NCBI GenBank assembly: GCA_041874725.1
Contig: CP097466.1
Span: 2,294,001-2,358,000, forward strand
Source: Duganella sp. BuS-21
GTDB lineage: Bacteria; Pseudomonadota; Gammaproteobacteria; Burkholderiales; Burkholderiaceae_D
Length of the DNA stretch: 64,000 nt
Reading direction: 5' to 3'
Under the pieces are notes generated by a model. It ran no database searches and was not told the origin of the DNA. It worked only from the letters and a program-made list of their open reading frames with translations. Each line of letters starts with the position of its first letter. The first letter of the stretch is position 1. Made by a program: the position numbers and the translations under genes. Shown one piece after another: positions 53,793-62,521 of the stretch.

Positions 53793-53926
53793 TAATGCCG
53801 TTAAGTTAAGCTGAAAATAGGCTTCGTCATTCCCGCGCATGCGGGAATCCATGAGGTGCATGCCCGGCTAACTCAGCATGGATCCCGGCTTTCGCCGGGA
53901 CGACATCGCTTCACTTAACGGCATTA
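53793..53926. mobile_element. 134-bp palindromic MITE-like element, copy 3
   Basis: It differs from copies 1 and 2 at three positions, one inside the right terminal repeat (CTTCACTTAACGG). Flanked by CCGCCTATGAGG (53781-53792) and CCGTCTATGAGG (53927-53938). Same position relative to att as copy 2, so both were probably duplicated with the att segment. Confidence 0.92.
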
Positions 53927-53971
53927 CCGTCTATGAGGCAGTTTTTTATTTGTTCCTGGCGGAAGTGTTGG

Positions 53972-54571
53972 CTAATGAACGTCGAATGCATCAAGCACCC
54001 GGCTCGTGCCCAAGGCGATTCTAGCTCGCCGTATAGTTGTCTTTACCGTGCCGAGCGGCAGGTCGGCAAGGGTTGCAATTTCCGCATGCGATAAGTCGGA
54101 GTAATAATGCATTACCAATAGCTGCTTTTGCCGCTTGGGCAATGTCCTAAGTGCGATGCTTACAGCATCTCGCAAAGCGTTGCTGGCGTGTCGAGCCTCA
54201 GGGTCGGACTCCTCATCATGAGCCGACGCTATCCCGGCATTGAAATCGACCGTTCGGTATCCTGCTCGCTGAGAACGGAGGTAGTCGAGGGACCTGCTGC
54301 GGCATAGCATCGAAAGCCAAGTGGCCAAACTACTCTTGGCTGATTCGTATGAGTCGCCGTGCTGCCAAACGAAAGCAAAAACGTCTTGCGTAATTTCTTC
54401 GGCGGCCTGACGTGACCGCGTGATAAATAGCGCCTGAGACAATACGAAACGCCATCGCGACTTGTATAAGTCAGCCAGCGACACCCAACCGCCACCTATG
54501 TTCGACCTTTTGCAAATTGCATTAAGGGGCAGTTCAGCTCGGTACCTGCGGTCGATTTTGGCGATGCCCAT
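53972..54571 (-). CDS. ECF-type RNA polymerase sigma factor
   Basis: 199 residues. Region 2 lies around RQAAEEITQDVFAFVWQHG and region 4 is LPKRQKQLLVMHYYSDLSHA, then EIATLADLPLGTVKTTIRRA. An N-terminal extension of about 30 residues precedes region 2. No anti-sigma factor gene is adjacent. It lies just past att3 and its C-terminal codons run up to the island-derived trailer, so it marks the original chromosome edge or is itself island-linked. Upstream 54572-54759 shows no gene, only a plus-strand hairpin with T-run near 54639-54669. Confidence 0.88.
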   Translation of the reverse strand: MGIAKIDRRYRAELPLNAICKRSNIGGGWVSLADLYKSRWRFVLSQALFITRSRQAAEEITQDVFAFVWQHGDSYESAKSSLATWLSMLCRSRSLDYLRSQRAGYRTVDFNAGIASAHDEESDPEARHASNALRDAVSIALRTLPKRQKQLLVMHYYSDLSHAEIATLADLPLGTVKTTIRRARIALGTSRVLDAFDVH

Positions 54572-54759
54572 GGAATCTCTTTGCCTTCGTGTCGGACGAA
54601 TTATGAAATTAGTTTAATGTCGCTCTTCAAGCTTACAGAACCGCACTTCATGCCGTCTGCGGTTTTTTCTTTGATGGTGCGGCAGCACACCTAATTCATA
54701 GAGACAGGAATTTTCTGATGCTTTTTCACAAACACCGCTGTCGTGTCGCATGAGGTTTC

Positions 54760-55476
54760 TTAAGCGGCTCTTCGCTGACCCATTTGGGCAATTTGCAGGA
54801 AGTCCTTGGCGTGCAACGAAGCACCGCCGATGAGCGCGCCGTCGATGTCGGGCATGGCTAGCAGGCTGGCGGCGTTGGAGGCGGTGACGCTGCCGCCGTA
54901 GAGGATTTTGGTGGCGGCGTCTACGCGGCTTCGGATCATCGCGTGTGCGTGCTGGGCGACTTCGGGGGAGGCGCTGGCGCCGCTGCCGATGGCCCAGATG
55001 GGTTCATAGGCGATGATGATATTTCCCAGTTCAGCAAAGGGCAGCGCTTGCAATTGCCGCGCAAGGACGGCTTCCGTTTGCCCGCTTTGGCGCTCGTGCA
55101 GCGTTTCGCCGATACAGACGATGGGGATCAGGCCGGCGTCAACGGCGCGCTGGGTTTTGCCGGCGATGACTGCATCGGACTCGGCATGGTAAACGCGGCG
55201 TTCCGAATGGCCGACCAGCACGTAGGCGCAGCCGAACTCTTGCAGCATGGCGGCCGAGACTTCTCCTGTGTAAGCGCCGGCCGTGTGTGCCGACAGGTCT
55301 TGCCCGCCCAGCCGGATATTGCTGCCGGCAACCAGATGGGCACACAGCGCCAGATAGGGGTGGGGAACGCAGACGGTTGCTTCGCAGTCCGCCGCAACGA
55401 TCTCCGCCAACAGCGCTTTGATGCTCTCGCGATTGCCGTTCATTTTCCAGTTGCCGACGATAAGTTTTCTAGTCAA
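54760..55476 (-). CDS. tpiA: Triosephosphate isomerase (glycerol-cluster copy)
   Basis: 238 residues. Active-site pieces: GNWKMNG (Lys11), VGHSERR (catalytic His), AYEPIWAIGSGASASPE (catalytic Glu and loop 6) and LYGGSVTASNAASLL (phosphate loop). It interconverts dihydroxyacetone phosphate and glyceraldehyde-3-phosphate. It lies behind glpK and glpD, so it channels glycerol carbon to lower glycolysis. Slightly shorter than typical housekeeping TpiA (about 250) and likely a second copy. Confidence 0.93.
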   Translation of the reverse strand: MTRKLIVGNWKMNGNRESIKALLAEIVAADCEATVCVPHPYLALCAHLVAGSNIRLGGQDLSAHTAGAYTGEVSAAMLQEFGCAYVLVGHSERRVYHAESDAVIAGKTQRAVDAGLIPIVCIGETLHERQSGQTEAVLARQLQALPFAELGNIIIAYEPIWAIGSGASASPEVAQHAHAMIRSRVDAATKILYGGSVTASNAASLLAMPDIDGALIGGASLHAKDFLQIAQMGQRRAA

Positions 55477-55485
55477 AGCAGTCTC

Positions 55486-56973
55486 CTATGATGTTGCCCA
55501 CGCAACGGAGCGCGACACGGCATCGTGCCATCGCGACATGGCCCAGGCGCGGCGGTCGGCGCAGGTCGCTGGTGTGAAGCAGCGCTCCACTTGCCAATGA
55601 CTTTCCAGCTCCTCAATACCTTCCCACAGACCCGCACCCAACCCGGCCAATTGCGCTGCGCCCAGCGCCGTCGTTTCGATATTCACCGGCCGTAGCACGG
55701 GAATGCCCAGTGCATCGGCCAGCAACTGCAGCAGCAGATCGCTTCGGGCGCCGCCGCCGTCAACCCGCAGTTCGCGCAGCGCCACGCCGGAATCGGCCTC
55801 AATGGCGCGCAACACGTCCACCGTCTGGTAGGCGATGCCGTCCAGCGCCGCGCGTGCAATGTGGTGCCGGGTCGAGCCGCGATGCAGGCCGAGTAGGGTG
55901 CCGCGCGCGTACGGGTCCCAATGCGGTGCGCCGAGTCCGGAGAAGGCCGGCACCAGCACCACGCCATCCGCATCGGCCACCATGCCGGCCAGTTGCTCCA
56001 CCTGACTGACGTCGTTCACGATGCCGAGCCCGTCGCGCAGCCATTGCAAGGTCGCGCCGGCCATGAAGACGCTGCCTTCGATCAGGTGCGTGGTGCGGCC
56101 GCGCAGCCGCCAGCCGACCGTGGTCAGCAATTGGTTGGCCGATGGCGCCGGCACGTCGCCGACGTTCATCAGCAGGAAGCTGCCGGTGCCGATGGTGTTC
56201 TTGGCGCTGCCGCGCTGATGGCAGGCCTGGCCGAAGGTGGCGGCCTGCTGGTCGCCGGCGATGCCGGTGATGGGGATCGCGCAGCCCAGCAAGTTGGCCG
56301 AGGCGGTGGCGATGTGGCCGCTGCTATCGACGATCTCGGGCATGACTGCGGCCTGTATGTCGAACAGCGCCAACAGTTCCTCGTCCCAGCGTCCGGTGTG
56401 GATGTTGAACAGCATGGTGCGCGAGGCGTTGCTGGCGTCGGTCACGTGCGCGCCGCTGAGCTTGTAGACCAGCCAGCTGTCGACGGTGCCGAAGGCCAGT
56501 TCGCCGCGCGATGCGCGCTGGCGTGCGCCCGGCACGTGGTCCAGCATCCATTTCAGTTTGGAGGCGGAGAAGTAGGCGTCGATCACCAGCCCGGTTTTTT
56601 CGCCGATCAGCGATTGGTAGCCGTCGCGGCGCAGCGCGTCGCAATACGCGGCGGTGCGGCGGTCTTGCCAGACGATGGCGTTCATCAGCGGTTGTCCGCT
56701 GGCGCGGTCCCACAGGATGGTGGTTTCGCGCTGGTTGGCCAGGCCAATGGCGCGTACTTGCGTGGCGCTCACGTCGCAACGTTCCAGCACTTCGCGCGCT
56801 GCCGTCAGTTGTGAGTGCCACAATTCGTTCGGGTTGTGTTCCACCCAGCCCGGCTGGGGAAAGATCTGGCGGATGTCGTGCTGCGCGCAGCCGGCCACAC
56901 GGCCAGCGGCATCAAACAGCACGGCGCGTGAGCTGGTGGTGCCTTGGTCGAGCGCCAGGATGTAGTCATCCAT
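55486..56973 (-). CDS. glpK: Glycerol kinase
   Basis: 495 residues. FGGY kinase with [18 protein letters not shown] at the N-terminus, [10 protein letters not shown], and the second signature near [15 protein letters not shown]. It phosphorylates glycerol to sn-glycerol-3-phosphate. The start overlaps the end of glpD by 8 nt, and tpiA follows 9 nt after its stop, giving a tight operon. Confidence 0.96.
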   Translation of the reverse strand: MDDYILALDQGTTSSRAVLFDAAGRVAGCAQHDIRQIFPQPGWVEHNPNELWHSQLTAAREVLERCDVSATQVRAIGLANQRETTILWDRASGQPLMNAIVWQDRRTAAYCDALRRDGYQSLIGEKTGLVIDAYFSASKLKWMLDHVPGARQRASRGELAFGTVDSWLVYKLSGAHVTDASNASRTMLFNIHTGRWDEELLALFDIQAAVMPEIVDSSGHIATASANLLGCAIPITGIAGDQQAATFGQACHQRGSAKNTIGTGSFLLMNVGDVPAPSANQLLTTVGWRLRGRTTHLIEGSVFMAGATLQWLRDGLGIVNDVSQVEQLAGMVADADGVVLVPAFSGLGAPHWDPYARGTLLGLHRGSTRHHIARAALDGIAYQTVDVLRAIEADSGVALRELRVDGGGARSDLLLQLLADALGIPVLRPVNIETTALGAAQLAGLGAGLWEGIEELESHWQVERCFTPATCADRRAWAMSRWHDAVSRSVAWATS

Positions 56974-58528
56974 GCCTGCCTCCCGCCGCGAGAACAGGCG
57001 TCTGGCGCAGATGGCGTTGCATCCAGGCGTCGATCAGGCCTGTCGCGCCGGGCGGCGCTTGCAGGCCCAGCTTGGTGCGCCGCCACAGCACGTCGTCGGC
57101 GCTGCGGGCCCATTCGGTTTCCATCAGGTAGCGCAGTTCGCCTTCGTGCAAGCCGGGCGCGAGGGCGACGCCGAGATCGGCCAGCGATTGGCAGCCGGCC
57201 AGCAGCTTGTGCACACGGGTGCCGTAGGCGCGGGTGTAGCGCTTGGCCTGCGTGGCGGGCAGCCATGGATACTGGCGCTGGATGCGTTCGATGAAATCGT
57301 CAAAGTGCAGGACCGAGGCGTTGGCGGGCGCGGCGCCGAGCACGTCGCCGCCAGGCAGGCAGGCGGCGTCGGTCCAGGCTGCGCCGGGCACGGTCATCAT
57401 GCCGGCGATGCGGTTCAAGGCTTGCTCCGCCAGCTTGCGGTAGGTGGTGACCTTGCCGCCGAATACGGACAGCAGCGGTGCGGCGCGCGTGTCGGTCAGC
57501 AGTTCGTAGTCGCGCGTGACGGCTGCCGCGTTGCCGGCGCCGTCATCGAGCAGCGGGCGGATGCCGGCGTAGCTCCACACCACGTCTGCCGGGCCGATCT
57601 GCTTGCGGAAGTAGCGGTTGCTGATGTTGCACAGGTAGGTGGTTTCGTCGGCGCTGATGGTTACTCGGCGCGGGTCTTCGGTAAATTCCACGTCGGTGGT
57701 GCCGATCAGCGTGTAGTGCTGTTCAAACGGCAGCGCGAAGACAATGCGGCCGTCGTCGTTCTGAAACAGGTAGGCCTCCTCGTGCTCAAACAGGCGCGGC
57801 ACCACGATGTGGCTACCCTTGACCATGCGCAGCTTGCGCTGGCTGGCGATCTGCGCCTGCTGCAACAGGTCGAGCGCCCACGCGCCGGTGGCGTTGACCA
57901 GGCAGCGCGCTTCCACCGTGGTGGTGGTGCCGTCTTCCGCGCGCAGGCTGGCGTGCCAGGTCTGGTTGCTGGCGTGGAGGGATACGCAACGGGTGCGCGG
58001 CAGGATGATGGCGCCGCGCTCGTGCGCATCCAGCGCGTTGAGCACCACCAGCCGCGCATCGTCGACGGCGGCGTCGGCGTACATGAAGCCGCTGCGTAGC
58101 CCGGCCGTCAGCGCTTGTCCGGTTGCGTGCATGCGCAAGTCCAGCGACGCTGAAGCTGGCAGCAGCTCGCGCCGCGCCAGATGGTCGTACAGAAACAGCC
58201 CACAGCGCAGCATCCATGCCGGACGCAGTCCCGGCAACTGCGGCAGCACGAAGCGCAGCGGCCGGATCAAATGCGGTGCCGAGCGCATCAGCACCTCGCG
58301 CTCGCGCAGCGCCTTGCGCACCAGGCCCAGTTCGCCATATTGCAGATAGCGCAGGCCGCCGTGTATCAGCTTGGAGGAGGCGGACGAGGTATGCGCCGCC
58401 AGGTCATCCTGCTCGCACAGCACCACCGACAAGCCACGGCCGGCGGCGTCGCGCGCGATGCCGGCGCCGTTGATGCCGCCACCCACCACCAGCAGGTCGC
58501 AGCGCAGCACGGATGCGGTTTTCATCAT
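56966..58528 (-). CDS. glpD: Aerobic glycerol-3-phosphate dehydrogenase
   Basis: 520 residues from the ATG at 58528, which overlaps the SDR stop (ATGA); the frame open upstream of it is not coding. FAD motif [20 protein letters not shown], then [20 protein letters not shown] and the [26 protein letters not shown] blocks; C-terminal DAO_C domain. A membrane-associated enzyme that oxidises glycerol-3-phosphate to dihydroxyacetone phosphate and feeds the quinone pool. Confidence 0.96.
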   Translation of the reverse strand: MMKTASVLRCDLLVVGGGINGAGIARDAAGRGLSVVLCEQDDLAAHTSSASSKLIHGGLRYLQYGELGLVRKALREREVLMRSAPHLIRPLRFVLPQLPGLRPAWMLRCGLFLYDHLARRELLPASASLDLRMHATGQALTAGLRSGFMYADAAVDDARLVVLNALDAHERGAIILPRTRCVSLHASNQTWHASLRAEDGTTTTVEARCLVNATGAWALDLLQQAQIASQRKLRMVKGSHIVVPRLFEHEEAYLFQNDDGRIVFALPFEQHYTLIGTTDVEFTEDPRRVTISADETTYLCNISNRYFRKQIGPADVVWSYAGIRPLLDDGAGNAAAVTRDYELLTDTRAAPLLSVFGGKVTTYRKLAEQALNRIAGMMTVPGAAWTDAACLPGGDVLGAAPANASVLHFDDFIERIQRQYPWLPATQAKRYTRAYGTRVHKLLAGCQSLADLGVALAPGLHEGELRYLMETEWARSADDVLWRRTKLGLQAPPGATGLIDAWMQRHLRQTPVLAAGGRHG

Positions 58529-59367
58529 GCTGCCGCCGCCGTCGCCTGTCCCAGCGATGCGCTCAGCATGGCGCCGAACTCCAGGCTGCCGACCGCCGTC
58601 TGGCCGCCGTCGATCGGCAAGACGGCACCGTTGATGTAGTCGGCCGCGCCGCTGGCGAGGAACAAGGCAAATGCCGCCACTTCGTCGCGGCTGGCGGCGC
58701 GGCCCGATGGTATGCCGCGCAGCAGACGATCCCAGCTGCGCTGGCCGTCCGGCGCCAGGCGGCGCATGCCTTCGGTGTCGCCCACCGGGCCGGGCGCGAT
58801 GCCCAGGCAGCGGATGCCCACCGCGCCCCATTCGATGGACAGCGTGCGGATCAGCATGTCGATGCCGGCCTTGGCGGCGCACACGTGGCTTTGCGTGGCC
58901 GTCGGCAGCCGCGACTGGATGGCGGAGATGGCCAGCAGCATGCCGCCCGGCTTGGCCAGGAATTCATGCGCCGCGTGGGCGGTGTTGAAGGTGCCGATCA
59001 GGTCGATATCGATCACCGTGCGGAAGCCGCGCGCCGACATGTCCACCGCATTGGCGACGAAGTTACCCGCCGCACCGGCCACCACGATGTCGAGCCGGCC
59101 GAAGTGCTGGTGTGTGCGGAACAGGGCGGCGTAGATCTGGTCATGGTCACGGACGTCGGCAGACAAGCCGATTGCTTGCCCGCCGGCGGCGCGGATGGCC
59201 GCCGCAGCCAGTTCCGCCTTGTCCAGGTTGCGGCCGACGATGGCGACCGCCGCACCGGCCGCAGCGTAGGTCTCGGCGATGCGCTGGTTGATGCCGCTGC
59301 CGCCGCCGGTAATCAGGGCCACTTTGCCTTTTAGCAGGCCGTCGACAAATATCTGGGTCATGTTCAT
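58525..59367 (-). CDS. SDR enzyme of the 2,4-dienoyl-CoA reductase type
   Basis: 280 residues. Nucleotide site VALITGGGSGINQRIAETYA, DVRDHDQI and NNAG-equivalent AGAAGNF. The usual YxxxK reads HVCAAKAG, so the lysine is kept but the tyrosine is not, as in dienoyl-CoA-reductase-like SDRs. C-terminal NGAVLPIDGGQ. A role in oxidising unsaturated fatty acids fits the neighbouring acyl-CoA ligase and lipase-like gene. It shares ATGA with glpD. Confidence 0.88.
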   Translation of the reverse strand: MNMTQIFVDGLLKGKVALITGGGSGINQRIAETYAAAGAAVAIVGRNLDKAELAAAAIRAAGGQAIGLSADVRDHDQIYAALFRTHQHFGRLDIVVAGAAGNFVANAVDMSARGFRTVIDIDLIGTFNTAHAAHEFLAKPGGMLLAISAIQSRLPTATQSHVCAAKAGIDMLIRTLSIEWGAVGIRCLGIAPGPVGDTEGMRRLAPDGQRSWDRLLRGIPSGRAASRDEVAAFALFLASGAADYINGAVLPIDGGQTAVGSLEFGAMLSASLGQATAAAA

Positions 59368-59446
59368 TCCTTTGCTTTGGGGCGCACGGGACCGCCAGCG
59401 GCGCCTTGCGGCGCTGCTGTCAGGTACTGTGCAGGGGAAGAGATTG

Positions 59447-60316
59447 CTAGAGCGAGGCGGTCACCCGGTCGCACCAGACCACCAGATTGCTTATGACCTC
59501 GGCACGGTTGGTTTCGTTCAGTACTTCGTGGCGCGCGCCGCCGTAGACGTGGGTGGACAGGTCCTGCACGCCGGCTTCACGCAGGCGCCGCACCAGTGGA
59601 TCGAACCAGGCCAGCATGCCGTTGACCGGGTCGCGGTCGCCGGTGAACAGCAGCAGCGGCAAGTCCTTGCGCATGCGCGCCAGCTGCACCGGATCGGCCG
59701 TGCTGTTGCCGACATCAAAAATGGAAAACAGCGACGGCAAGGTCAGCGCAAAGCCGCACAGCGGATCGGCCACATAGGCGGCCGGCACCTGCGGATCGCG
59801 GCTCAGCCAGTCCACCGGCGTTTGCGCGTCGGCCACGGTGGCGTTGGCGCTGTCCACCGTCCAGCCGGAGACGCGCGGATCGAGCAGTTCCAGCGCGGTG
59901 GTGCCGGACAGCGCGCAACCGTCCAGCAGCGCGCCATATTCCAGCAGGTAGATCTGCGCCGCCATCGAACCCATGCTGTGCGCCAGCATCAGTACCGGCA
60001 GGCCGAAGTGGCCGGCGCGGGCGTGCCGCGTGACCACCGCCATATCGTCCACCAGTCCCTGGAAGCCGCGCGGGCCAAAGTCGCCCAGGCTGCCGTCGTC
60101 CAGCGCGGCCTGGCCGTGGCCACGGTGCTCGCTGGCGATGACGCGGTAGCCGGCCGCCACCAGCGCGGCGGCCACGTGCTCGTAGCGTACCGAATGTTCG
60201 GCCATGCCGTGGACGATCTGCACCACGCCCTTGATCACCGGGCCGGACCACGAGATGACGTGGATGGCCTGGCCGTCATTGGCGCCGAGCGTGTAGCGTT
60301 CCATTTTGATGCTCAT
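59447..60316 (-). CDS. Alpha/beta hydrolase (monoglyceride lipase/lysophospholipase type)
   Basis: 289 residues from the ATG at 60316 with GGAGA upstream. Hydrolase_4 signature VVQIVHGMAEHSVRYEHVAA, IASEHRGHG, and the nucleophile elbow LMLAHSMGSMAAQIY. The likely catalytic aspartate is in LLFTGDRDPVNG and the histidine in YGGARHEVLNE. No signal peptide, so cytoplasmic. It would release fatty acid and glycerol from monoacylglycerol or lysolipids and supply the acyl-CoA ligase and GlpK encoded beside it. Confidence 0.9.
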   Translation of the reverse strand: MSIKMERYTLGANDGQAIHVISWSGPVIKGVVQIVHGMAEHSVRYEHVAAALVAAGYRVIASEHRGHGQAALDDGSLGDFGPRGFQGLVDDMAVVTRHARAGHFGLPVLMLAHSMGSMAAQIYLLEYGALLDGCALSGTTALELLDPRVSGWTVDSANATVADAQTPVDWLSRDPQVPAAYVADPLCGFALTLPSLFSIFDVGNSTADPVQLARMRKDLPLLLFTGDRDPVNGMLAWFDPLVRRLREAGVQDLSTHVYGGARHEVLNETNRAEVISNLVVWCDRVTASL

Positions 60317-60332
60317 GCTGGTCTCCATGCTT

Positions 60333-62489
60333 TTAGTAACGGAAGGTGACGTCGATACCGTAGCGGCGCGGGTAGGGCACAGGCGTGAACTTGGTCTGCG
60401 ACGTGGCGTCCAGCACGATACCGGTCGGATTGCGGTTGTCACTCAGGTTTTTACCATACATGGCGACCTCCACCTTTTTCGACGGCGACAGCAAGGCGAT
60501 GCGCGCCGACACGTCGCGCGTTGCACCCACGCGCGAGTTGTCCGCGTTGGTGGCCAGGAAGTACTGTTCGCCGATGAAGCTGGCGTCGCCGTGCAAGGTC
60601 AGCAGATAGGCATAGACCGGGATGCTGTAGTCGATGCCTACGTTGCCGGTGTAGCGCGGCGCTTCGATCATGCGCTTGCCGGACAGGTTGGCGCTGTTCA
60701 GGGTCAGGGCGCGGTACTTGCCGTCCAACAGGCCGAGGCTGGCGCTCAGGCGCAGTTGTTTGTTCACCTGCAGGAAGCTCTCGATCTCGGCGCCGGTGAT
60801 GCGCGATTGGCCGGCGTTCACCAGTTGCTGGTTGCCGATGCCGATCACATTGAGAAACTGCTGGTTGCGGAAGTCGTAGCGGAAGGCCGAGACGTTCAGG
60901 GTCAGCTTGTTGTCCAGCATCTGCGACTTGACGCCGCCTTCGTAGGAGTTCAGGTATTCCGGCTTGGCCACATTGAGGTCGGCCGCATTGGTCAGGGCGC
61001 CGCCGTTGAAGGCGCTGCTGCGGTAGCCGCGCGCATAGTGGGCGTACAGCATCAGGCTGCGGGTCAGCTTGGCGTCGACGCCGAGACGGCCGGTGGGCTT
61101 GCGGTCGTCGTAGCGCAGCTCAGGTTGCACTGGAATCACCGGCGTCACGCGGAAATCGGCCAGGCGGCCTTCGTCGCGCGTGTAGCGCACGCCGCCGTAG
61201 ATGCTCCAGACTTTGTCGATGTCGTAGGTGCCGTCGATGTACAGCGCGGTGGAGCGGCGTTCCTGCAGATATTGCTGGTTCAGGATGGGCAGTACCGGCG
61301 GGCCGCCGAAGATGGTGTAGGTGGTGCCGATGTCGACGTTGTCGCGCTGATGGTACAAGCCGGTGATGAACTGGAACGGGCCGTCAAACGCTGTGGCAAA
61401 GCGCAAGTCCTGGCTGAACTCATGGTTGCGCGAGCGGAAGTCGATGTGCAGCAGCGGGTCCATGGTGCCGTCGGCATCGACCAGGTTCTGGAAGCGTCCG
61501 TTGAGGAAGGAGGTAATGGAGGTGACGGTGCCCAGGTCGGTGCTCTGGTTCAGGGTGAGGTAGCCGCCGGTTCCGCGCACGGCGATTTCGCCGGAACGGT
61601 CGTCCGCCACTTCGCGGTCGCCCAGCGGCTGGCCGTTGAAGGGATTGATGCGCGGGTTCTTGCCGTTGGCGTTCAGGCCGCCGGCCAGCATGCCGGTGTT
61701 GACCACGCCGATGGCGTCCGGATTGCTGTTCACGCCGAACAGGCGCAGCGTGCCGTTCAGGCCGTCGCCGTCCTTGTAGGCCAGCGTCAGGCGCGCCGCC
61801 TTGCGGTCGATATTGGACAGGTCGTGGCCGGCGGGATTGAGGTTCTTGACGTAACCGTCCGAGTGCGCGCCGGTGAAGGCAAGGCGCGCGGTCAGGCGGT
61901 CTTCCACCAACGGCACTTCCACCACGCCCTTGGTTTCGCGGTAGCCGTAGGTGCCGGCGCCGACGGTGATCTCGGCTTCTTCCTTGAAGCGCGGTCGCTT
62001 GGAGATGAAGTTGACCGCACCGGCCGTGGTGTTCTTGCCGAACAAGGTGCCTTGCGGACCGCGCAGCACTTCGACCCGTTCGATATCGAAGATTTGCGCG
62101 CCGCCCAGGTATTGGGCGCCGATATAGACTTCGTCAAAAAACGCGCCGGTCGGCGAGATGGCGTTCAGGTTGAATTCGGAAGTGGAGATGCCGCGCAGCG
62201 AGAACTTCGGCTGCGATTCGTCGCCCAGGGTAGACACGCGCAGGTTGGGCACCAGGCGGGCCACTTCGGTGCCGGTGTCGATCTTGGCGTTGGTGAGCGA
62301 TTGGGCGTTCATCACGCTCACCGATACCGGCACGTCCTGCAGGCGCTGCTCGCGTTTTTGCGCGGTGACGACCACGGTGTTGACGTCGGCCGCTTCCGCC
62401 GGCGCGGCGTCCGGTGCCGCCTGCTGCGCGTGTGCCGACATCGCCAGGCCCAGTGCGGCAACGGTACACATTTCTTTTGTGCTGATCAT
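60333..62489 (-). CDS. TonB-dependent outer-membrane receptor
   Basis: 718 residues. Signal peptide ends near AMSAHA. TonB box VVVTAQ, then plug domain KREQRLQDVPVSVSVMNAQS with VLRGPQGTLFGKNTTAGAVN. A 22-strand barrel ends in PRRYGIDVTFRY with the terminal aromatic residue for Bam insertion. This class, common for lipophilic or plant-derived substrates, has no extra signalling domain. Ribosome site GAAGGAG. Given its neighbours the ligand may be a lipid, but this is inference. Confidence 0.93.
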   Translation of the reverse strand: MISTKEMCTVAALGLAMSAHAQQAAPDAAPAEAADVNTVVVTAQKREQRLQDVPVSVSVMNAQSLTNAKIDTGTEVARLVPNLRVSTLGDESQPKFSLRGISTSEFNLNAISPTGAFFDEVYIGAQYLGGAQIFDIERVEVLRGPQGTLFGKNTTAGAVNFISKRPRFKEEAEITVGAGTYGYRETKGVVEVPLVEDRLTARLAFTGAHSDGYVKNLNPAGHDLSNIDRKAARLTLAYKDGDGLNGTLRLFGVNSNPDAIGVVNTGMLAGGLNANGKNPRINPFNGQPLGDREVADDRSGEIAVRGTGGYLTLNQSTDLGTVTSITSFLNGRFQNLVDADGTMDPLLHIDFRSRNHEFSQDLRFATAFDGPFQFITGLYHQRDNVDIGTTYTIFGGPPVLPILNQQYLQERRSTALYIDGTYDIDKVWSIYGGVRYTRDEGRLADFRVTPVIPVQPELRYDDRKPTGRLGVDAKLTRSLMLYAHYARGYRSSAFNGGALTNAADLNVAKPEYLNSYEGGVKSQMLDNKLTLNVSAFRYDFRNQQFLNVIGIGNQQLVNAGQSRITGAEIESFLQVNKQLRLSASLGLLDGKYRALTLNSANLSGKRMIEAPRYTGNVGIDYSIPVYAYLLTLHGDASFIGEQYFLATNADNSRVGATRDVSARIALLSPSKKVEVAMYGKNLSDNRNPTGIVLDATSQTKFTPVPYPRRYGIDVTFRY

Positions 62490-62521
62490 GTTTGTCTCCT
62501 TCTTTGTTGTGGTTGTAATTT

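Noticed and set aside
54639..54669. Plus-strand terminator between the sigma factor and tpiA
   Set aside because: A hairpin with T-run is present but no plus-strand gene precedes it; not listed as a functional terminator.
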